Assembly (NCBI RefSeq): GCF_003097615.1
Contig: NZ_QCZG01000003.1
Coordinates: 102,308 to 166,307, forward strand
Source of the DNA: Pueribacillus theae
GTDB lineage: Bacteria; Bacillota; Bacilli; Bacillales; UBA6769
Length of the DNA stretch: 64,000 nucleotides
Reading direction: 5' to 3'
Position 1 is the first letter of the stretch, and each line of letters begins with the position of its first letter. The notes beneath the pieces were generated by a model that made no database searches, was not told where the DNA came from, and was given only the letters and a program-made list of their open reading frames with translations. Made by a program: the position numbers and the translations under genes. This document shows positions 28,928 to 37,217 of the stretch, one piece after another.

Positions 28928-28971
28928 ATCGTCGATCCCACTCACAACATCAACCTTAGGGGATCGACGAC
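28928..28971. repeat. 44-bp leader-edge inverted-repeat element, copy 3
   Basis: Reverse-oriented copy relative to the other two, matching the opposite orientation of array 3. The left arm lacks the outermost two bases. It is retained here although no cas2 is adjacent, so it tracks with the leader and not with cas2. Confidence 0.88.
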
Positions 28972-29079
28972 AAAATGATTTTACTAAAACCTTATAATAA
29001 TGGTGTTTATATGAAATATAAATTGATTAATTTCTTAAAAATCGATACCATAACAGTAACTTCTCTTTTATTTACCGGG
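28972..29079 (+). promoter_or_regulatory. Leader and promoter of array 3
   Basis: TTGATT (29023-29028), 17 bp, TACCAT (29046-29051) on the plus strand predicts a start about 22 nt before the first repeat. The segment between 28680 and 28927 has no gene I trust. Confidence 0.7.
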
Positions 29080-31954
29080 ATTTGCATCTTACCTATAAGG
29101 AATTGAAACCTGGCGAAGAAATTCACAAAAAATACTTCATTACGATTTGCATCTTACCTATAAGGAATTGAAACCATGACACCTGAAAAAATTGAAGAAG
29201 TGCTGCTCAAATTTGCATCTTACCTATAAGGAATTGAAACTTGCAAATCTGGGTGCAACTGATAGCCTGTAGCTAATTTGCATCTTACCTATAAGGAATT
29301 GAAACTTAGAAAAGGTTAAAAATATCCATATTTCTTTGAGATTTGCATCTTACCTATAAGGAATTGAAACTAACTTTCTCCTTTTTGTCTAATGAGGAAA
29401 CCTTTATTTGCATCTTACCTATAAGGAATTGAAACAAGGGAAACGCAAATTCAAAAAAGATGCGATTCTCTTATTTGCATCTTACCTATAAGGAATTGAA
29501 ACTTGACAAGAAACTGTATTACCGCCCAGAGAACTTGAAATTTGCATCTTACCTATAAGGAATTGAAACCGTGGAGCGCGTGCACCACGGGTCCTTCCGG
29601 CATTTATTTGCATCTTACCTATAAGGAATTGAAACCTATCCGATTTTTGCACCATCTAACCTCATCTAAACATTTGCATCTTACCTATAAGGAATTGAAA
29701 CCCGAGCAGGAACAACAGATTAAAGAAGAAAAGCCAATTTGCATCTTACCTATAAGGAATTGAAACGTGATCAAAATAATGATGTGCCAAATGAACAAGA
29801 AATTTGCATCTTACCTATAAGGAATTGAAACTAACCCCTCTCAAGACCTACGATCTTTCGGACGAAATTTGCATCTTACCTATAAGGAATTGAAACCAGC
29901 GTTGTCGCTCCAATAGGATTGCAAAAGGACTTATTTGCATCTTACCTATAAGGAATTGAAACAAATATGCACCCATTTTCTATATCCTCCCTAAAACTAA
30001 TTTGCATCTTACCTATAAGGAATTGAAACATTGAGGAAAAAGGCCTTAGAAAAAACTTTGTTGCCATTTGCATCTTACCTATAAGGAATTGAAACCTGTG
30101 CGATCTAGGCGCGGCCACGGCGACTTTCGCATTTGCATCTTACCTATAAGGAATTGAAACTTTGTGACAAAAGTCCTCTTTCATTGTGAGTTTATCATTT
30201 GCATCTTACCTATAAGGAATTGAAACAAGTTAAAAAGGCCTGTCAGCGAACCCTTGGGCGCGATTTGCATCTTACCTATAAGGAATTGAAACTTTCCATA
30301 AAACCCCTCCTCAGTTGTGTCGCATCATGATTTGCATCTTACCTATAAGGAATTGAAACGCGGAAGCATCGGGGGATATTTTGGAACAGTTTATAAAATT
30401 TGCATCTTACCTATAAGGAATTGAAACCATGGAAAACCTTCAATTATAATGATGTGCCTAGAAATTTGCATCTTACCTATAAGGAATTGAAACTTGCTAG
30501 TCTGTACAATTGAATGATTGTACAGACAATATTTGCATCTTACCTATAAGGAATTGAAACCCATGTCGTCTGTCTCGTTGTCTTCGTACTTCTTGACATT
30601 TGCATCTTACCTATAAGGAATTGAAACCTAGACAAAACATTCCCAGAATGGGAAGTCTACCCAATTTGCATCTTACCTATAAGGAATTGAAACATTTGTA
30701 AAATACAGGTTCATCCGGGTCGTCGTTTGCGATTTGCATCTTACCTATAAGGAATTGAAACGTGCTCAAGGCTTGCATAAAGGCAAGCAGACTATTGTAT
30801 TTGCATCTTACCTATAAGGAATTGAAACCCCATTTCTTGCAAACGAGCGTGGGCGAGAGCATTCATTTGCATCTTACCTATAAGGAATTGAAACCGGCGC
30901 TTGCTGAATGGGAAGCTGCCAATATGTCAGAATTTGCATCTTACCTATAAGGAATTGAAACTATTGAAGATGATAGCCAGGCGAATTGGGCGCTCCATTT
31001 GCATCTTACCTATAAGGAATTGAAACAAATCAACTTGCTTCGTGATTTCAGGATGAATCACATTTGCATCTTACCTATAAGGAATTGAAACATAGCTGGA
31101 TAGTCGAACAAATCAACGGTGCATTTACATTTGCATCTTACCTATAAGGAATTGAAACAATTCGGAAAGAAAAAAAGCAAAGTCATAGCCAGATATTTGC
31201 ATCTTACCTATAAGGAATTGAAACTGTAATCAAACAGGTCTCTGCACAGTTCGTCATAAGAATTTGCATCTTACCTATAAGGAATTGAAACTGTTTCATA
31301 TAATGAAAACATATCTGAACACATAGGATTTGCATCTTACCTATAAGGAATTGAAACAATACTGGTTCTACTTAGTGTCAAAGGCTGCCGTGTCATTTGC
31401 ATCTTACCTATAAGGAATTGAAACACGGGGCTGTCGACGCGAATAACGATTGATTTCCAAAATTTGCATCTTACCTATAAGGAATTGAAACAAACCGATA
31501 CTAGACGGACGTGGCATGTCTATCCGCATTTGCATCTTACCTATAAGGAATTGAAACCCGAAATAGCGCGCGCCATCCTTCTCGATGATTTCCGATTTGC
31601 ATCTTACCTATAAGGAATTGAAACTGATACAACAAACCCTAATGGAACAGACAAGTTATTCATTTGCATCTTACCTATAAGGAATTGAAACGGTTTTATA
31701 TGATACTTAATCAAACCTAGTTTTAGATTTGCATCTTACCTATAAGGAATTGAAACTTTCATTGAAGCGACTGAACAGTCTGTTTACTTTTCATTTGCAT
31801 CTTACCTATAAGGAATTGAAACTTTAATAAGTGAGAAGCCTTTCGGCTCCTCCTAAAATTTGCATCTTACCTATAAGGAATTGAAACTTAGTAGGCTTAC
31901 GGCTAAGGAGTGGTAACAAATTAAATTTGCATCTTACCTATAAGGAATTGAAAT
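29080..31954 (+). CRISPR. CRISPR array 3: 44 repeats, 43 spacers
   Basis: Forty-four 30-bp repeats with a period of 65-68 bp. On the crRNA (plus) strand the repeat begins ATTTGCATCTTACC and ends GGAATTGAAAC. It differs from arrays 1 and 2 in the first bases and in TATAAGG versus TATGAGG, but shares the tag ATTGAAAC. The last repeat ends GAAAT instead of GAAAC, marking the old end. The leader is on the left, divergent from cas6. Several spacers contain hairpins, for example GTCTGTACAAT/ATTGTACAGAC at 30500-30527. The array ends directly against a truncated lysR. Confidence 0.98.
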
Positions 31955-32055
31955 GTTGTAATATTAGATTGGCCATAATTCAATCGTTCAGCAGCTTTCG
32001 AAATATTCCCTAGCTTAGCAACCTCTACAAAAACTTGAAGATCATTAATGTTCAT
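31955..32055 (-). pseudogene. LysR-type regulator truncated by the end of array 3
   Basis: From the ATG at 32055 (with GAGGTAACCAAA before it) the minus strand encodes about 34 residues typical of a LysR helix-turn-helix: MNINDLQVFVEVAK, then GNISKAAERLNYGQSNITT. The reading then runs straight into the last CRISPR repeat. Normal LysR proteins are about 300 residues, so over 85 percent is missing. It is divergent from the MFS gene at 32166, a common lysR-transporter pairing. The rest of the gene may lie beyond the left edge of the CRISPR island, or it was deleted. Confidence 0.85.
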
Positions 32056-32165
32056 TTTGGTTACCTCATCCCTAGTATTAAAAATTTCAATACCTGTTAT
32101 GATAAACTAACATTTTATTTAATGCTAAAATTCTCTTATAATTAAGTCAACTCGGGGAGGTGCTT

Positions 32166-33356
32166 ATGAGACAAAAATTAAGCCCTATATATGTCACATT
32201 CATTGGTTTTTCCGTGTTGGCGATCGTTATGGGGATTGGCCGGTTTGCATATACGCCTATTCTTCCATATATGGAGCAGCAACACTTATCTTCGTATCAG
32301 GCTGGCTTGCTCGCAACGGTAAATTATGCCGGATATTTTATCGGTGCTTTTTTAGCAGGAAAGCTTACACAAAAGCCTGCTACATTGCTATGGATGATTG
32401 GGATCAACATCATTACTACATTGATCATGGGCCTAACAGATTCGATCGCGGTTTGGTTTGTTTCACGACTAATCTCCGGGTTGACGAGCGGAATCGCGTT
32501 TGTGCTTGTTTCCAGTCTAATTCTTCAATATATAAAACAAGCATTGCGAGGCTCTTTGGCCGGGTGGCTGTATGGAGGGGTAGGCTTTGGGATTTTTCTT
32601 TCCGGCATCCTCACCGTTCCACTATCCTCGTTTTTTGGAGGCTGGGAAGCTTCATGGGTCGGATTGGCAATCGTTAGCTTTGTCTTGTATTTATTTATAT
32701 TCTTTGGGCTGTCTACAATTAAAACAACGACTACGCTGGAAGCATATGGCGAGAAAAATGAACCATATGAAGATGCCAAAACAAAGCAAAAAGCATTTTT
32801 CCTTTACAGCTCTTATTTTTTTGAAGGATTTGGATACATTATTTTTGCAACGTTTATTATTTCGATGCTAGCGACTACAATAAAAATGAACGTGCCGAGC
32901 CCTTATATTTGGGCAATTGTTGGGATCGGCGCCATTCCTTCTTGTATCTTTTGGATGTGGCTTAGTGTCAGGATCACTACACTCAGTGCATTGAAGCTGG
33001 CATATCTCGTTCAAATCATTGGAGTTATTCTTCCTATTTTTCTAAAACATTCTTTTTTTATTTCATTAAGTGCCATTTTTTTTGGCGGAACGTTTTTAGG
33101 GATTACAATGTTAACATTTTCGATTGCCAATGACTTGTTTCCAACATCCTCCCAACAAAAAATCAGTGGTTTAACGACGGTTTATGGTATTGGGCAAATG
33201 TTAGGCCCCATCATTGCCAGTTTGCTGATTTCAGATCGAAATTATGTTTATGCTTTTAGCTTAGCTGCTGTTTTTCTAATTATTGGTTTCATTAGTTTAA
33301 AATTTGTGAATAAGGAAAAAGAGACGGTACAACCTTTAATTAAGTTACATAGATGA
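32166..33356 (+). CDS. MFS transporter, YbfB/YjiJ-like
   Basis: Integral membrane carrier of about 396 residues with around 12 hydrophobic segments. The N-terminus, FSVLAIVMGIGRFAYTPILPYM, is characteristic of the YbfB/YjiJ group of the major facilitator superfamily, and a glycine-rich GWLYGGVGFGIFLSGI follows near residue 140. I choose the ATG at 32166 because GGGGAGG lies 5 bp upstream; a GTG two codons earlier overlaps that site. The substrate is unknown. Its divergent lysR partner is broken, so any LysR control has been lost. Confidence 0.88.
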   Translation: MRQKLSPIYVTFIGFSVLAIVMGIGRFAYTPILPYMEQQHLSSYQAGLLATVNYAGYFIGAFLAGKLTQKPATLLWMIGINIITTLIMGLTDSIAVWFVSRLISGLTSGIAFVLVSSLILQYIKQALRGSLAGWLYGGVGFGIFLSGILTVPLSSFFGGWEASWVGLAIVSFVLYLFIFFGLSTIKTTTTLEAYGEKNEPYEDAKTKQKAFFLYSSYFFEGFGYIIFATFIISMLATTIKMNVPSPYIWAIVGIGAIPSCIFWMWLSVRITTLSALKLAYLVQIIGVILPIFLKHSFFISLSAIFFGGTFLGITMLTFSIANDLFPTSSQQKISGLTTVYGIGQMLGPIIASLLISDRNYVYAFSLAAVFLIIGFISLKFVNKEKETVQPLIKLHR

Positions 33357-33455
33357 TTGTTGTTTAATCATATAAAAAAGGTTTTTTTACATCCTTGTGT
33401 GGAAAGTTATATTTAGGACAAAAAGTGAACTTGAATTAATTAGGAGGTTACTCTC

Positions 33456-34529
33456 ATGTTTTCATCCCCACTTTCAAAAGAACTTAACATCACTTACCCC
33501 ATCATCCAAGCCCCGATGGCCGGAGGCATTACAACACCTGAGCTTGTTGCGGCGGTTTCAAATGCGGGAGGTCTCGGGTCGATTGCCTCAGGGTACATGT
33601 CCCCGGAATCGCTCCGTGAGAGCATACGCCAGACGAAACAGTTAACGGATAAACCTTTTCAAGTGAATCTGTTTGTTCCTGGCGAGGATGAAGTAGAGTT
33701 ATCCCGCGAGGAATTAGAGGAAGCGGATAAGCTGCTGCATCCGTTTTACAACGAGCTAGAGATTGACATTCAGGAACTGCCGACGAATTTTACTGAACCT
33801 TACGATGAACTTGTGGATGTTGTGATCGATGAAAGTATTCCCGTGGTAAGCTTTACGTTCGGGATTCCGTCTGAAGAGGTGATTCAAAGGTTAAAGCAAG
33901 CCGGCGCTTTTGTGATCGGCACAGCGACGACGGTAAATGAGGCGATTCATTTGGAGAAAGCTGGAATGGATGCGGTCGTTGCGCAAGGCAGTGAGGCAGG
34001 TGGGCACCGGGGAACGTTCTCAACGGATTTTGAGCAGGCGATGGTCGGATCGATTGCCCTCATTCCCCAGGTTGTAGACAATATATCGATTCCAGTCATT
34101 GCAGCTGGCGGTATTATGGATGCAAGGGGTGTCCTTGCTGCAGAGGTGCTTGGGGCTTCTGCGGTACAGATGGGAACGGCGTTTCTCACTTGCGAGGAAA
34201 GCGGCACGAATCCGATTCATCAGAAAACAATCCTTGAAAGCTTTGAAGACAGCACAGTCGTTACGAATGTTTTTTCAGGCAAACCTGCGCGGGGGATTCA
34301 CAATTATTTTATCGAACAAATGAATGATTACGAGCATCTTATTCCCCCATACCCTGCTCAAAATGCGTTAACGAGTACATTAAGAAAAGAAGCCGGGAAG
34401 CAACAAAACATCCGCTTTATGTCGCTTTGGTCTGGCCAAGGCGCAAGGCTAAGCAAGAAAACGACAGCGGCCAACCTCATAAAGGAAGTTGTTCAAGCGT
34501 ATGAACAACTGATCGCGAAGAAATTTTAG
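33456..34529 (+). CDS. Nitronate monooxygenase (2-nitropropane dioxygenase family)
   Basis: FMN enzyme that oxidises alkyl nitronates such as propionate 3-nitronate. The 357-residue TIM barrel has the start ITYPIIQAPMAGGI, AVSNAGGLGSIASG, the conserved GSEAGGHRG with the histidine near residue 180, and IPVIAAGGIMDARG with LGASAVQMGTAFL for flavin phosphate binding. TTAGGAGG precedes the ATG. It stands alone between the MFS gene and a DUF3243 gene. Members of this family are often annotated by homology only, so the physiological substrate is open. Confidence 0.9.
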   Translation: MFSSPLSKELNITYPIIQAPMAGGITTPELVAAVSNAGGLGSIASGYMSPESLRESIRQTKQLTDKPFQVNLFVPGEDEVELSREELEEADKLLHPFYNELEIDIQELPTNFTEPYDELVDVVIDESIPVVSFTFGIPSEEVIQRLKQAGAFVIGTATTVNEAIHLEKAGMDAVVAQGSEAGGHRGTFSTDFEQAMVGSIALIPQVVDNISIPVIAAGGIMDARGVLAAEVLGASAVQMGTAFLTCEESGTNPIHQKTILESFEDSTVVTNVFSGKPARGIHNYFIEQMNDYEHLIPPYPAQNALTSTLRKEAGKQQNIRFMSLWSGQGARLSKKTTAANLIKEVVQAYEQLIAKKF

Positions 34530-34627
34530 ATCCTTTTAAAAATACTTTTTTTGTAATTCGTGCATTTTTTTTCAAGTGCAGGGAATGACTATCATTGAAA
34601 AATATTTTTTGAAAGGATGATCAAAAA

Positions 34628-34981
34628 ATGGATAGAGAAAACTTTTTGAATAAAGATGAAAGCATTGAAACAGAAAAAATTGAAAAATCAATGGCAGAAA
34701 TGAGCCAAGAGGAAAAAGGCTCTATTCTTGAAAATTTCAACCGTTTCAAAGACTTTTTAAGCGGTAAAGTTGAAATCGCTGAAAAAATGGGCATGGATGA
34801 ACATCAATTAGCCGCTGCTGCTGAAAAAGTTGCGAATTTCTTGGCTCGAAATGAAGAGCCTCAAAACCGTGAACAGCATTTATTAAAAGAAATGTGGATG
34901 GTTGCTGATGAAGACGAGCGTCACAAAATAGCACATGTGCTCGTTCGAATGGTAAGCGATGGAAGCAGGCCAGCACATTAA
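34628..34981 (+). CDS. DUF3243 family protein (YmfJ-like)
   Basis: A 117-residue soluble, helical, acidic protein. The central segment NFNRFKDFLSGKVEIAEKMGMDEHQLA, written here in parts as NFNRFKDFLSGKV and KMGMDEHQLA, and the ending DEDERHKIAHVLVRMV match the DUF3243 family of Bacillus. The function is not known. GAAAGGATGATC lies upstream of the ATG. It is followed by a strong intrinsic terminator (34988-35024) shared with the convergent chemotaxis gene. The N-terminal 30 residues are extra compared with the shortest family members. Confidence 0.75.
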   Translation: MDRENFLNKDESIETEKIEKSMAEMSQEEKGSILENFNRFKDFLSGKVEIAEKMGMDEHQLAAAAEKVANFLARNEEPQNREQHLLKEMWMVADEDERHKIAHVLVRMVSDGSRPAH

Positions 34982-34987
34982 TCATGA

Positions 34988-35024
34988 AATCGGCAGAGTA
35001 TTGGCGCTCTGCCGATTCCTTTTT
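34988..35024. terminator. Bidirectional terminator
   Basis: Arms AATCGGCAGAG and CTCTGCCGATT around an 8-nt loop, with TCCTTTTT on the plus side. It lies between the DUF3243 gene and the convergent chemotaxis gene. Confidence 0.85.
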
Positions 35025-35847
35025 AAATTGTGATTTTGCTTGCTTCAAGCAGCCTTTCTGATGTTTTTCCGATTTGTTCGTAAGTGTTTGCAAGTTGTTG
35101 CATGCTTGCATTATGTTCCTCAGTAAATGCTGCGATCGTATTCGTTGATTCGTTCATTTGTTCGATTGCTTCTTTAATCGCTTCCAGTTGCTTTTCGATT
35201 TCAAGCACACGTTCGTTGCTGCTATCGGCCATTTTGCGGATTTCTTTCGCAACGACTGTGAAGCCTTTTCCGTATTCCCCGGATCTTGCAGCTTCGATGG
35301 AAGCGTTCAATCCAAGAATATTCGATTGTTTCGCGATCCCTTTTACAAGGCCAAGAATGGAATGGATTTGTTCAATGTCTTCTTTCATGGATTCTGATCG
35401 TTCAGACAACTCTTGGAGCTTTACAGCAATATCGCTGGATGCCGCAATCATCTCCTCTCCTGTTGCCGTCATCTGTTGAACGGCAGAACCGAGATCATGC
35501 GCACCCTCTCTTAATATTCCCACTTTTTCGTTGGAAATCACTGCACTAATGACGCCAATTACTCGCCCTTCATCATAGATGGGCTGGGCGGTTGAAATAT
35601 ATGGTACACCAAAAATTTCTGCTCCCTTTTCCTCCCTAAGTGTTTTTCCGCTTTTCAGCGCTTTATAGGTGACCGATTGATTTATCGATTCCATCGGCGT
35701 CCCAACTTCAATTTTCAAATCAAACGACTTGCCGGGCAAAGCTTCGATGACTTCCTCCATATCGCAAAGGTATAAGCAAGCGTCTTCCGGATATGTGTTT
35801 TGAAACTCTTTCATACATTCTTTTATGTTTTTTAATTTTGGATGCAT
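35023..35847 (-). CDS. Soluble methyl-accepting chemotaxis-like protein
   Basis: A 274-residue protein without membrane segments. Residues 1-110 form a small sensor region (PAS/GAF-like; FDLKIEVGTPMESINQSVT then GVPYISTAQPIYDEGRVIGVISAVIS). The C-terminal part is a short MCP signalling hairpin with the tip sequence IAKQSNILGLNASIEAARSGEYGKGF, quoted here as two parts IAKQSNILGLNA and SIEAARSGEYGKGF. Soluble short receptors of this type, such as YfmS of Bacillus subtilis, are known in the family. The ligand is unknown. It ends at the shared terminator after the DUF3243 gene. Confidence 0.85.
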   Translation of the reverse strand: MHPKLKNIKECMKEFQNTYPEDACLYLCDMEEVIEALPGKSFDLKIEVGTPMESINQSVTYKALKSGKTLREEKGAEIFGVPYISTAQPIYDEGRVIGVISAVISNEKVGILREGAHDLGSAVQQMTATGEEMIAASSDIAVKLQELSERSESMKEDIEQIHSILGLVKGIAKQSNILGLNASIEAARSGEYGKGFTVVAKEIRKMADSSNERVLEIEKQLEAIKEAIEQMNESTNTIAAFTEEHNASMQQLANTYEQIGKTSERLLEASKITI

Positions 35848-35934
35848 TAGAGCCCCTCCATTATGTTCGTTATCTTTATTATCGGTTAAATATTAAAAAT
35901 TTTATAGTTTCCGTTAAATTAGATAGTCTCATTT

Positions 35935-36168
35935 GTGAAAGAAAAATCTATAGCAAAGAAAGACAAAAAGATGAAGAAAGAGTTATACGAAAAAGCGAGA
36001 ATAAAGGAATATTGGATTGTCGATCCAAATAATGAATATATTGAAGTGTATTTGCTCGGTGAACATAACAAATATGAGCAAGCGGACATTTTTGGAAGGG
36101 AAGATCGAATAAAAGCATCGATATTTGAAGATTTTGAGTTTGATCTTTCAGCAATTTTTACAGAATAA
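35935..36168 (+). pseudogene. C-terminal fragment of a Uma2-family nuclease-fold protein
   Basis: The visible 77 residues contain KKDKKMKKELYEKARIKEYW followed by IVDP, the hallmark C-terminal part of Uma2/DUF820 proteins, which have a restriction-endonuclease-like fold. Family members are about 180-190 residues, and the N-terminal 100 or so are absent. An in-frame stop (35920-35922) precedes the fragment and no ribosome site is present. It is a decayed gene, probably horizontally acquired as Uma2 genes often are. It converges on meaB. Confidence 0.75.
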
Positions 36169-36170
36169 AA

Positions 36171-36193
36171 CTCCGAAGGAAGTTCCTACGGAG
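36171..36193. terminator. Terminator of the mut operon
   Basis: Palindrome CTCCG..GGA...TCC..CGGAG, 2 bp from the meaB stop; on the minus strand it is followed by TTTTATT. On the plus strand it would also stop transcripts from the Uma2 fragment. Confidence 0.75.
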
Positions 36194-36194
36194 A

Positions 36195-37217
36195 TTACGT
36201 TTTTCCATCAAAAATATCCATGATTTTTTTGACTGCAAGGGTTGGTGAAAGTTGGGCGTTTAAAACATCTGAATGAATGAGAGGCAAGTTCTGTTTTACT
36301 TTTTCATTTTCAAAAAAGCGTCGTTTTAGTTCATCTTCAATCATCCAGTCCACCCATTCAATCAATTGCTTATTGCGTCGTTTGTCAAAAACCCCCGACT
36401 GTTTTGTAATGTTTTCAAATTTTTTAATGACATCCCAAATGCCTCGAATGTTTTCTCCTGTTAAAGCAGAACAAGTGTAGGCTTGCGGCTTCCATCCTTC
36501 GGTCGGTGATTGAAGAAAACGCAAGACCCGGTTGTACTCAGCCCTGGCATTCAATGCCTGTTGCTTATTGTCGCCGTCCGCTTTATTGACAAAAATCGCA
36601 TCCGCAAGTTCCATGACGCCTTTTTTCATGCCTTGAAGCTCGTCTCCCGCACCGGTTAAAGCGATGACAAGAAAAAAGTCAACCATCGATCGGACGGATA
36701 CCTCGTTTTGTCCCGTACCTACTGTTTCTACGATAATGACATCAAAACCGGCAGCTTCACAGACGAGAAGCGATTCGCGGCTCTTTCTTGTGACGCCGCC
36801 AAGTGTTCCTCCTGACGGAGAAGGCCGAACGAAAGCATTTTGGTTCCGTGACAATGTTTCCATTCTCGTTTTATCGCCTAGGATGCTGCCGCCTGTCACG
36901 CTTGAGCTGGGGTCAACCGCAAGAACGGCGACTTTATGGCCATCCTCACAGAGCATCGATCCGAAAGCCTCAATTAGCGTACTTTTTCCCGCTCCCGGCA
37001 CTCCTGTGATCCCAATACGGATGGAGTTGCCTGTATGAGGCAGTAACTTTTTGAGAACCTCTTGTGCAAGCTCACGGTGCTTTGCGGCATTGCTTTCGAC
37101 AAGCGTGATCGTTTGGGCCAGTGTGGCGCGATCGCCTGCCAGTACACCTTCCGCGTAATCATCAGCAGTTAGCTTCCTTCTCCTCCTGCTCCTTTTCACG
37201 TGATTTCGTTCAGTCAT
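36195..37217 (-). CDS. meaB: Methylmalonyl-CoA mutase chaperone GTPase MeaB (ArgK)
   Basis: G3E P-loop GTPase that loads and protects the adenosylcobalamin of methylmalonyl-CoA mutase. Walker A is GVPGAGKST (72-80). [19 protein letters not shown] is the conserved segment after it, ETVGTGQNE is near residue 165, and VNKADGDN is the guanine-specificity motif. Length 340 residues. It is the last gene of the operon, overlapping mutB by 4 bp, which supports the functional link. Confidence 0.96.
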   Translation of the reverse strand: MTERNHVKRSRRRRKLTADDYAEGVLAGDRATLAQTITLVESNAAKHRELAQEVLKKLLPHTGNSIRIGITGVPGAGKSTLIEAFGSMLCEDGHKVAVLAVDPSSSVTGGSILGDKTRMETLSRNQNAFVRPSPSGGTLGGVTRKSRESLLVCEAAGFDVIIVETVGTGQNEVSVRSMVDFFLVIALTGAGDELQGMKKGVMELADAIFVNKADGDNKQQALNARAEYNRVLRFLQSPTEGWKPQAYTCSALTGENIRGIWDVIKKFENITKQSGVFDKRRNKQLIEWVDWMIEDELKRRFFENEKVKQNLPLIHSDVLNAQLSPTLAVKKIMDIFDGKT

